From: Mycolicibacterium chubuense NBB4
GTDB lineage: Bacteria > Actinomycetota > Actinomycetes > Mycobacteriales > Mycobacteriaceae
DNA: 64,000 nucleotides
Reading direction: 5' to 3'
Assembly: GCF_000266905.1 (NCBI RefSeq)
Contig: NC_018027.1
Coordinates: forward strand, 4,774,001-4,838,000
This document shows positions 52,828-60,259 of the stretch, in pieces (positions within the stretch are counted from its first letter, which is position 1; each line of letters opens with the position of its first letter). The notes under the pieces were generated by a model. That model was not told where the DNA came from. It did not search any database and worked only from the letters and a program-made list of their open reading frames with translations. The translations under genes and the position numbers were made by a program.

Positions 52828-54335
52828 TGAGCACCTCTCGCCCAGGTGCCTTTGCGGATCGTCACCATCGAGTACGGCAGCAGCCAGGACAACACCAGCG
52901 AACCGAACACCGCCATCAGGGGTCGGTAGCGCCAGTGGGAGTCGCCCGGGTTGGCGAGCTTGAAGGCGACGGCCCAGGCGAAGCCCTTCGTGAGCACGCC
53001 GCACAGGTACAGGAACGTGAGAAAGTACAACCCGTGCACCGGCGCCCACACCAGGTGCCGCACCGCCATCACCGGCGCCGCCGCCACGAACAGCACGTGA
53101 CTGTAGAACAGCACCGCGCCACCCAACCCGCGGCGCCACATGAAAGACCCCGTGAAGCAGAGGTTTCGGATGAAGCTCTTCTTCCACCGCACCTGTTGTT
53201 TGAGGAACGGACGCAGACGCGCCGGGACCGTGGTCCACACGTGCGCCGACCGCACGTACCCGACCCGCCAGCACCGCTCGGGATGATCCTGTTGTGCCAC
53301 AAGGGGATCATCGGCGTACCGACGTTTGAGTTCCCGGCCCTTCCAGATCTGCCCCAGCACGTAGCCGGTGAGTTGCCGGTCAGTGGCGAAGCGGAACTCG
53401 CGGCCGAGAAACGTGTCGTTGGCCCACGCGGGGAGGTAGTTGGCGATCGCGTCGCGGCGGAACACCGCCAGCGGGCCGGACACGCAGGTGACGTTGCCGA
53501 AGGTCGCCTCGGCGGCCTTCGCCACCCGGAACTGCCCGTCGTACCACGTGTCCTGGGCGCGGGTCAGGACGGTTTCGTCGGCGTTGAGCGCGCGTGCGTG
53601 TCCGCTCACCGCCCCGAGATCCGGGTTGGCCGTCAGCGCCCAGACGCAACGCGAGAGTGCATCGGGCGCCAGAACGCAGTCGGAGTCGGTGAACGCCAGC
53701 ACCTCTCCCGAGGCGATACGGACGCCGTCGGTCAGCGCGTGCTTCTTGCCGCGGTTGGTTTCGTTGTAGAGCACGGTCATGGGCAATTCGGCCGCCAAGC
53801 GCCGCAGGACTTCCGGAGTGCCGTCCGTCGACGCATCGTCGACGACGATGACCTCCAGCCGCGGATAGTCCGAACCCACCATCGTCCGAATGCACTGTTC
53901 GATGTCGTCCACCTCGTCACGGACCGCGACCAGCATGCTCACCGTGGGCATCTCGAGTAACGCCGGAAACGTCCGCGCCTGCCGCACTCGAGAGTGCCGC
54001 ACGCGTATCTCTATGTCCGGGGCTGGTTTCGGATGGACGCTGGGGTCCTCGTATCGCGCGAAGCCCAGATACATCATCAGTATCGTGGCCGCCAGCACAC
54101 ACATCCCGTACCCGAGGAGCAACGGCGCGTTCAGCAGGAACGGCGCCTGCACCGCGATCAGCACGATCAAGGGCATCAGCGCCGCGAGCACCAGCACTCG
54201 CCGCAGACCCCTGCGAATGTGGGCCGGCTGGGAGTCGATCCACCGCGCGAACGCCACTGTGCGCGCGGGCGTCGGTGGGACAGCCGGAGGGAGCGGCGCA
54301 TCGAGGAGCGCCACTCCGCCCGCGGTCGAGCTCAA
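52824..54335 (-). CDS. Processive family-2 glycosyltransferase, hyaluronan synthase/PgaC/IcaA-like
   Basis: A 503-residue membrane glycosyltransferase. Two N-terminal helices (about 46-93) precede the GT2 core: VVDDAST (164-170), NRGKKHAL (194-201), DSD (217-219), SGPLAVFRRDA (286-296), TDRQLT (318-323) and the processivity motif QQVRW (380-384) followed by KKSFIRN. Several membrane helices follow to form an export channel. This set of motifs is that of class I hyaluronan and poly-GlcNAc synthases. The start chosen is TTG 54335, sharing TTGA with the dehydrogenase stop; GTG 54314 is the alternative. Confidence 0.88.
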   Translation of the reverse strand: MSSTAGGVALLDAPLPPAVPPTPARTVAFARWIDSQPAHIRRGLRRVLVLAALMPLIVLIAVQAPFLLNAPLLLGYGMCVLAATILMMYLGFARYEDPSVHPKPAPDIEIRVRHSRVRQARTFPALLEMPTVSMLVAVRDEVDDIEQCIRTMVGSDYPRLEVIVVDDASTDGTPEVLRRLAAELPMTVLYNETNRGKKHALTDGVRIASGEVLAFTDSDCVLAPDALSRCVWALTANPDLGAVSGHARALNADETVLTRAQDTWYDGQFRVAKAAEATFGNVTCVSGPLAVFRRDAIANYLPAWANDTFLGREFRFATDRQLTGYVLGQIWKGRELKRRYADDPLVAQQDHPERCWRVGYVRSAHVWTTVPARLRPFLKQQVRWKKSFIRNLCFTGSFMWRRGLGGAVLFYSHVLFVAAAPVMAVRHLVWAPVHGLYFLTFLYLCGVLTKGFAWAVAFKLANPGDSHWRYRPLMAVFGSLVLSWLLPYSMVTIRKGTWARGAQ

Positions 54336-55675
54336 AGAGTGCTCCGCTGCGGAAGTTCGGGCAGCGTGTAGGTCGCATCCAGGAGCACGGGGACGTCGGA
54401 GAGCCAGGAGTGGTCGGCCGAGGGGTGCACGGTGTGCACGATGACCAGATCCCAATGCCGGCCGGCCGGATCGGCTTCACACACGATCCGACCCGACGAT
54501 GTCGAGATGCTGTCGACCATGACGTCGGTGAAGCCGACGTCGGCGCCGAGGCGGCGCAGTTCTTCGATGATGTGCAGCGCCGGCGACTCCCGGACGTCCG
54601 CCACCGCCGGCTTGTAGGCGACTCCGACGAGGAGCACACGTGATCCGGCGAGCGGCCGGCCGCGGTCCGCCATCAACTCCTGTGCTCGGCGGACGACGGC
54701 CTGAGGACGTGCCGCGATGGAAGCCATCGCGGCTTCGGTCACCGGGGACGGCAGTCTGCCGGCCTTCAACTGCCACAACAGATAGTGCGGATCACAGGGG
54801 ATGCAGTGACCACCCACGCCGGGTCCCGGCCGGAACGCCATGAACCCGTAGGGCTTGGTCGCCGCGGCAGAGATCACCTCCATGACGTCGAGATCGAAAT
54901 GGCCGGCCACCGAGGCGAACTCGTTGGCCAGCGCGATGTTCACCGCTCGAAAAATGTTCTCCAGCAGCTTGGTCAATTCCGCGGCCTCCGGGCAGGAGAC
55001 CCGGTGAAGCGAGCCAGCGGACATCGCCAGGGTCTCCATCGCACGCAAAGCGCAGGCGTGCGTCACACCGCCGACGACTCGCGGCGTCAACTCGGGGACG
55101 TTCGACGGTGAGCCGGGATCGATCCGCTCGGGACTGAAGGCGACGAAGACATCTCTGCCGACGACGAACCCGCGCTGCCGCAGTGGCTCGACCAACAACT
55201 CCTGGGTGCAGCCGATGTACGTGGTGGACGTCAGCACGATCGTCTGCCCCGGTCGCGCGGCCTCGACCACCACGGCGCACGCCGAGCGCAGGGCAGTCAG
55301 GTCTGGGACGAGGTGGGAGTCCACGGGGGTCGGGACACAGATCAGCACGGTGTCCACAAAGGGAAGCCCCGCGGTGCCCGTGGTCAGGGTCAGAAGATCC
55401 GAGTCGAGCAACCGGCGCAAGGTCGCGAGCTTGTCCTCCAGAAGATCCACCTGCTGAGCCTTGATCGCGTCGATATGCGCCTCGCTGATGTCACAACCGA
55501 GCACGGCTGCGCCGGATTCAGCGAGGGCCAGCGCGGTGGGGAGGCCGACGTAACCGAGTCCGACGACACCGACGCTGCGCGACGCGGGCGCCGCCACCGA
55601 CGGCAGTGCCGTCTCCGTCTCGGCAGCATCGACCATGCCATCGAGGACTTCGGGCCGTTCGTAGAGTGCGGTCAC
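54332..55675 (-). CDS. UDP-N-acetylhexosamine 6-dehydrogenase (WecC/WbpA/TviB type)
   Basis: A 447-residue nucleotide-sugar dehydrogenase that oxidises the sugar C6 to a uronic acid in two NAD-linked steps. The Rossmann motif is GLGYVG (39-44). The catalytic lysine is in ELTKLLEN (Lys236) and the catalytic Cys291 is in GPGVGGHCIPCDP. GVGGHCIP is the signature of the UDP-HexNAc branch; UDP-glucose dehydrogenases usually have GFGGxCFPKD. The start is GTG 55675 with GGAG five bases upstream (a start at 55705 is possible). It is the first gene of the exopolysaccharide operon. Confidence 0.9.
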   Translation of the reverse strand: MTALYERPEVLDGMVDAAETETALPSVAAPASRSVGVVGLGYVGLPTALALAESGAAVLGCDISEAHIDAIKAQQVDLLEDKLATLRRLLDSDLLTLTTGTAGLPFVDTVLICVPTPVDSHLVPDLTALRSACAVVVEAARPGQTIVLTSTTYIGCTQELLVEPLRQRGFVVGRDVFVAFSPERIDPGSPSNVPELTPRVVGGVTHACALRAMETLAMSAGSLHRVSCPEAAELTKLLENIFRAVNIALANEFASVAGHFDLDVMEVISAAATKPYGFMAFRPGPGVGGHCIPCDPHYLLWQLKAGRLPSPVTEAAMASIAARPQAVVRRAQELMADRGRPLAGSRVLLVGVAYKPAVADVRESPALHIIEELRRLGADVGFTDVMVDSISTSSGRIVCEADPAGRHWDLVIVHTVHPSADHSWLSDVPVLLDATYTLPELPQRSTL

Positions 55676-55705
55676 TTCCGCTCCTTCGGATCCTGAACGA
55701 GGCAA

Positions 55706-56206
55706 CAGCCGTCTTCACGATCGGCAGGCTCGGATCGATGACGCGAAGCGCTTCCAGCACATCGGGATCACTTCACGGAACCTGCGGCCCCCGGCAGACG
55801 GTGTCCGACGCCCAGAAATTACCACGCACGTCAGTAAAGAACAAGCAATCTAGAAAGATGTGCTGAATGAAGTTGCACGGAGCGCCCGCGATCCGCCGCC
55901 CACGGCCACCCGGCGACGCAATCAGTGCTGTTGTACAGCATATTCTCGCTCCGGTCGGCGAGGCATCGCGTGGGCGGCCCCCTGAATCTGGCCATAAACA
56001 ATGCTGAACGGCGAGGTTATGGCAAATTACGATTCGGATAGGAGCGGTATTGCAGAGCGTCGTTACGCAGCACGAACACCCGATTGCTGGCGGCTGATCG
56101 GCAAAATCGCCCGCAGGACGATGGCGGATGTGCGTGGGCATCGTCGGAAGGCTGGGAAAGATGCGAAGGTGAGGACGACGATGTGCGGCGGACGCACACC
56201 GAAGGG
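55706..56206. other. 501-bp non-coding, AT-richer region upstream of the exopolysaccharide operon
   Basis: No convincing gene. The stretch from about 55830 to 56080 is clearly lower in G+C than its surroundings, with runs such as CAGTAAAGAACAAGCAATCTA and AAACAATGCTGAA. It separates the start of the exopolysaccharide operon from the 3' end of the sulfotransferase gene. A promoter for the operon and a binding region for the silencer Lsr2 are plausible. A plus-strand frame at 56001-56255 exists but has poor codon bias. Confidence 0.6.
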
Positions 56207-57349
56207 TTACAGGCCCTTGAACCGTTCCTTGACCTGTTCGTCGGTCAAACCGTAGTCGGCGAGCGAGTACGAGTGCTTGGGCGCGCGAGGGCCCTGCCTG
56301 CTCTCCTCGTGGCATTCCTGCACCGCGGCCCGCGCGTCGTCGGTCATCTCGATGCCGAAGTGGCGGTAGATCGCATCGACCGTCGCCACCGGGTCGGCGA
56401 TCAAGTCGAAGTAGTCCATGTCGTAGAACTGTGCGGGATCATGTTGTGCGCGAACGGCATTGAAACGCTCGAGACCGCGAGACCAGGTCTCCAGCGAGTC
56501 GGCGCCGATGGTCTTGCCGACGAATGCGTTCGACCAGCCCTCCGTGGTGTGCTCAGCCAGTGAGCACATCGAGGCCATGATCGTCTCGGCGGGACGGTGG
56601 CACTGGACCACCAGCGCGTCGGGATAGGTGGCGAACAGCGCATCGAGAGCGAACAGGTGGCTGGGGTTCTTCAACACCCAGCGCTTGTCGGCATCGTTGA
56701 GCCCGATCAACTGCAGGTTGCGGCGGTGCCGCTGGTACGACCGCGTCCAGTCCTGGCCGGCGAGCCAGCGGGAGTAGGTCGGAATGTGGGCCAGCGTCTC
56801 GTAGGACACCGAATGCAGTGACTGGCGCAGCAGTTGCCAGCACTCCTCCACCTCGTCGGCGGTCATGTAGTGCAGACCGGTGTAGTCCGGGTTCTCGGTG
56901 TGCGCCTTGGTGAACTGGGCGTCGAGCTGGGCGAAGACGGGGTTCTGCGACCAGGTTTCGCGGGGCGGGCGGGGTTGCGGGAATTCCGCGAGCCACAGCT
57001 CGAGGCCCTGGTGGCGAGGGTCGGCGGCCAGCAGCCGGTGCAGCACCGTGGTGCCCGTCCGCGGCAGACCGGTCACGAAGATCGGCCGCACGATGTCGAC
57101 GTCGGCGTGCTGCGGATATTGCTTCCATGCCGCCTCGGACACCAACCTGGCCACCAGAGCGTTGCGCAGAAAGAAGCGTGACATCTTGCTGCCCAGCTCG
57201 GTGAAGTCGGCGTCTCGCGCGTAGGAGTCGAGCAGCACGCCCAGCGCCTCGCGATAGTTGTCGTCGTCACTACCGAAGTCGTCGAGGCCGCAGGCCTTGA
57301 CGGCCGAGGCGTGCAGGTCCTCGACGGTGCCCACATTGGTGCGTGCCAT
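56207..57349 (-). CDS. Sulfotransferase family protein (Rv3529c-like)
   Basis: A 380-residue PAPS-dependent sulfotransferase-fold protein. The 5'-phosphosulfate loop is FVTGLPRTGTTVLHRLL (about 92-108) and the 3'-phosphate segment is VVQCHRPAETIMASMCSL. It overlaps the upstream SDR stop by one base, and with it forms a three-gene unit under a KstR box. A sulfated sterol or a sterol-related acceptor is conceivable; the substrate is unknown. Confidence 0.9.
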   Translation of the reverse strand: MARTNVGTVEDLHASAVKACGLDDFGSDDDNYREALGVLLDSYARDADFTELGSKMSRFFLRNALVARLVSEAAWKQYPQHADVDIVRPIFVTGLPRTGTTVLHRLLAADPRHQGLELWLAEFPQPRPPRETWSQNPVFAQLDAQFTKAHTENPDYTGLHYMTADEVEECWQLLRQSLHSVSYETLAHIPTYSRWLAGQDWTRSYQRHRRNLQLIGLNDADKRWVLKNPSHLFALDALFATYPDALVVQCHRPAETIMASMCSLAEHTTEGWSNAFVGKTIGADSLETWSRGLERFNAVRAQHDPAQFYDMDYFDLIADPVATVDAIYRHFGIEMTDDARAAVQECHEESRQGPRAPKHSYSLADYGLTDEQVKERFKGL

Positions 57350-58140
57350 CAGGCCTTGTACTCTCCGCAGTTCACATCGAGGGTCTGTCCGGTGATGCCG
57401 CTCGACAGGTCGCTGGCCATGAACAGAATGGCCGAGGCCACCTCGTCCTCGGTGGGCAGCCGTTTGAGATCCGACGCTGCTGCCGTGGCCTTGTAGATCT
57501 CGTCGACCGTCGTGCCGTACTTGCCGGCCTGATGGGTGAAGTAGCTTTCCAGTGTCCCGCCCCAGATATAGCCGGGCAGAACGGAGTTCACGCGGATCCC
57601 GTGTTCTCCGAGTTCGGTGGCCAACGATTGGGACATCGCCAGCAGCGCGGACTTGGCCATCTTGTAGGCACCGTACTTCGCCTGGGAGTGACGCACGACC
57701 ATCGAGTTCACGTTCACCACCGACCCGTTGGCCTGCGCCAGCGCCGGGGTGAACCCCTGGATCAGGCGCAGTGCGCCGAACACCGTCAGCTCGATCGCGT
57801 CTCGCATGTGGTCGAACGTCGTGTTGGCCAGCGGCTTCATCGACGGCACGCGAAAGGCGTTGTTGATCAACACGTCGACTCTGCCGTACGCGTCGAGCGC
57901 CTGCGCGACGAGGTTGTCGACCTGCGCGTCGTCGGTGATGTCGGTGCCGACGGAGACGGCCCGTCTGCCGACGTCGGTCACCTGCTTGGCGACGTCCTCG
58001 AGCCGCTCGACGGTGCGCGCCGCGAGGACCAGATCGGCGCCGGCCTCAGCGCACCGACGTGCCAGCGTGGTGCCCAGCGCGGGACCGACGCCACTGATCA
58101 CGACGACCTTGCCCTCCAGCAACGCCAACGCTCCGGCCAT
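57349..58140 (-). CDS. SDR family oxidoreductase (Rv3530c-like)
   Basis: A 263-residue short-chain dehydrogenase with the cofactor motif SGVGPALG near 16-23, a variant of TGxxxGIG, NNAF where NNAG is usual, and the catalytic Tyr-x3-Lys in KYGAYKMAKSALL. It ends GQTLDVNCGEYKA. It lies three bases behind the DUF1214/1254 gene and one base over the sulfotransferase gene. The KstR-controlled operon suggests sterol or sterol-derived substrates. Confidence 0.9.
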   Translation of the reverse strand: MAGALALLEGKVVVISGVGPALGTTLARRCAEAGADLVLAARTVERLEDVAKQVTDVGRRAVSVGTDITDDAQVDNLVAQALDAYGRVDVLINNAFRVPSMKPLANTTFDHMRDAIELTVFGALRLIQGFTPALAQANGSVVNVNSMVVRHSQAKYGAYKMAKSALLAMSQSLATELGEHGIRVNSVLPGYIWGGTLESYFTHQAGKYGTTVDEIYKATAAASDLKRLPTEDEVASAILFMASDLSSGITGQTLDVNCGEYKA

Positions 58141-58143
58141 GTC

Positions 58144-59271
58144 TCAACCCACCATCCTGTAGCCGATCTGCAACTGCCGCCGCGCGATGCGCGCCCGCCA
58201 GTCCTCCTCGGAGATCTTGTCGTGCTCGTAGTGCGGCAGCACGCCGGGCACCTGGTCGATTCCGACGACCTCGACACTCGGTCCGTCCGCCTCGGTCATC
58301 TTCCGCGATACCCGCTGCCAGCGGAACTGCAGGTATCCCTTGCGGTGTCCGAGCGTCTCCACCCAGTTCGTCACGCCGGGATTGGCATCCGAGACGACGA
58401 TGCGGATCTTGCCGTCGGGGTCGGCCTGTGCCTGTGTGCCGTTCAGCGAGGTCTGATGATTGATGTAGTCCAGTGAGATGTACCAGAGGCTGCCCAGCTG
58501 GAACCCCATGTACGGGGCGTCCGACACCGGAACGGTGATCACCATCGCCTGATCCGGCCCGAGGTCGAAGTGGCCCACCGACGAGTACTGCGTGGCCAGG
58601 CCACCTGGGGTCAGCCGGGGCGGGATCATCGTGTTGACCGGAAGGGTGTTGTAGAACCACTGGGGAAACTGCAGCCATGTCTTGACGCGCTGGACCAGTT
58701 GCTTTCCCGCGACGGCGTACCGCTTCTCGATCAGCTCACGGGTCAGCGGCGGTGGCGCCGTACCGGCGGTGTCGGTCCGGGCGATGGCCAGCGTGCCGCG
58801 CTGCGCGGACCAGTCGTTGTAGACCTCACGGATGACCAGCTGCGCCGGGCTCTTCGGCACGATGCGCCATTCGAACGACCCGTCGGCGGCGATGTCGAGT
58901 TCGCGGTCGTCGAAGGCGGTTTCACTGTCGGGCACATTGTCGTCGGTGTACTCGCCTCCGAGCATCTGGAAGCTGAGATCGGTGGTGGTGCCGCGCCGGC
59001 CGGTGACGACGTATTCGCGGCCGGGTACCACCCGCGTTCCGAAGTAGAGGGTATCCGGGTTGTCCAGGCCCATCTTGGTGAACGGACCCGTGCCACTGTG
59101 CAGGAACGGGTGATCGCGGTCGTAGTCGAAGGCGACGTGTGTGCACGCTGCGACGCACCCTGCGAGGTATTGGAGCCCCTCGAGCAGGTCGGCCTCGGAT
59201 TCGATGAACGGCGCGGCGGCGACGAGCTTCTCGGCCTCGGCGATCGCGTCGATGAGCGGTGGGGAGTACAC
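58144..59271 (-). CDS. DUF1254/DUF1214 family protein (Rv3531c-like)
   Basis: A 375-residue protein of the DUF1214-type beta-sandwich family. Visible blocks are DNPDTLYFGTRVVPGREYVVTGRRG in the N-terminal half, shown in part as DNPDTLYFGTRVVPG, and the C-terminal VSDANPGVTNWVETLGHRKGYLQFRWQ, shown in part as PGVTNWVETLGHRKG. The biochemical role is unknown. The start is GTG 59271; the longer frame to 59307 would run through the KstR box. It is first in the Rv3531c-3529c-type operon and diverges from the IclR gene. Confidence 0.87.
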   Translation of the reverse strand: MYSPPLIDAIAEAEKLVAAAPFIESEADLLEGLQYLAGCVAACTHVAFDYDRDHPFLHSGTGPFTKMGLDNPDTLYFGTRVVPGREYVVTGRRGTTTDLSFQMLGGEYTDDNVPDSETAFDDRELDIAADGSFEWRIVPKSPAQLVIREVYNDWSAQRGTLAIARTDTAGTAPPPLTRELIEKRYAVAGKQLVQRVKTWLQFPQWFYNTLPVNTMIPPRLTPGGLATQYSSVGHFDLGPDQAMVITVPVSDAPYMGFQLGSLWYISLDYINHQTSLNGTQAQADPDGKIRIVVSDANPGVTNWVETLGHRKGYLQFRWQRVSRKMTEADGPSVEVVGIDQVPGVLPHYEHDKISEEDWRARIARRQLQIGYRMVG

Positions 59272-59282
59272 GCCCTCGAAAC

Positions 59283-59296
59283 TAGAACGCGTTCTA
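59283..59296. promoter_or_regulatory. KstR operator between the DUF1214/1254 operon and iclR
   Basis: TAGAACGCGTTCTA is a perfect palindrome, extending to ACTAGAACGCGTTCTAGT. It is 12 bases from the GTG of the DUF1214/1254 gene. It is 62 bases from the IclR start and may affect both. Confidence 0.82.
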
Positions 59297-59357
59297 GTAG
59301 TAGTCAATATGTCGACCGCTGCGTTCCAAATATGTACCGAAGGTGTAGCCTGCCGAG

Positions 59358-60257
59358 ATGCCCGAGACGTCCGGTCGCACCTCGCCGCCGACCGACCGCG
59401 TGATCGCGATCCTGGACTTCTTCGCGGGCCGGCCGCAGGAGCGGTTCGGGGTGTCGGAGCTGGCGCGCCGCCTGGCGTTGAGCAAGCCGACGTGCCTGGG
59501 CATCGTCACCTCGCTGTCCGAGGCCGGCTACCTGGTGCGCGACACCGCCGACAAGAGCTACCGGCTGGGTCCGTCGCTGATCACGCTCGGCCACCGAGCG
59601 CAGGAGTCGATGCGCGTGAGCCCGGCGGCGCGCGAGGAGCTGCGCCGCCTCTCGGCGAGATTCGGGATCACCGCGGCACTGTCCGCGGTCGTCGACGACC
59701 GGATCACCCTGCTCGATCTCGTCGCCCCTGCGGGTGTGCGACCGGGTGTCGAGATCGGGCAGAGCTACCCGTTCGCCCCGCCGGTCGGCCTGATGTTCGT
59801 GCTCTGGGACGACGGAGCCGCGCGGGAGTGGCTGGCCCGCGAGCCGACGATCCCGTTGCGCACCGACACCGAGCGTCTCGACCGGGTGATCGCGGAGTGC
59901 CGCGCCGACGGCTATCTGGTGGAACGGCTGACGCCGAGCGGGCGCCGGTTGTACTCGTTGATGGCCGGGATGTCGGCCACCCTGCCGGACGAACTGCGAG
60001 TCCTGTTGGGCGAGTTGGTCTCCGACATCGGCGAACGGGTGTATCTGCGGGGCGAGCGGACCGGACGCGGGCGTCATGACATCAGCGTGATCTCCGCACC
60101 CGTCTACGACCACTATCGACGGCAGGTGATGGTCGCCTCGATGCACGTCGGGAAGTCGTTGCCGCACAGCGCGATCACCGAACGGGCCCGCGCCGTGGTG
60201 ACTACCGCGGACGCCGTCACCGCACAGCTCGGCGGGGTGAAGCCGATCTGGCGGTGA
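59358..60257 (+). CDS. IclR family transcriptional regulator
   Basis: A 299-residue regulator. The winged helix-turn-helix is in residues 11-75 (GVSELARRLALSKPTCLGIVTSL, shown in part as ELARRLALSKPTCLGI). The IclR effector domain follows from about 85 (SPAAREELRRLSARFG) to the C-terminus. It diverges from the DUF1214/1254 operon and converges on the helicase gene with two bases between the stops. M. tuberculosis lacks it here. It may sense an aromatic or steroid-derived acid, as is common for IclR proteins. Confidence 0.9.
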   Translation: MPETSGRTSPPTDRVIAILDFFAGRPQERFGVSELARRLALSKPTCLGIVTSLSEAGYLVRDTADKSYRLGPSLITLGHRAQESMRVSPAAREELRRLSARFGITAALSAVVDDRITLLDLVAPAGVRPGVEIGQSYPFAPPVGLMFVLWDDGAAREWLAREPTIPLRTDTERLDRVIAECRADGYLVERLTPSGRRLYSLMAGMSATLPDELRVLLGELVSDIGERVYLRGERTGRGRHDISVISAPVYDHYRRQVMVASMHVGKSLPHSAITERARAVVTTADAVTAQLGGVKPIWR

Positions 60258-60259
60258 GG

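Noticed and set aside
55518..55760. Minus-strand frame reading LEALRVIDPSLPIVKTAVASF before the dehydrogenase
   Set aside because: The peptide looks protein-like for about 20 residues, but the frame is out of phase with the dehydrogenase and turns Arg-rich; it could be a remnant, with no way to support it.
56001..56255. 84-residue plus-strand frame in the AT-richer gap
   Set aside because: Weak codon bias, no ribosome-binding site, and it runs into the 3' end of the convergent sulfotransferase gene. The amino-acid sequence suggests nothing.
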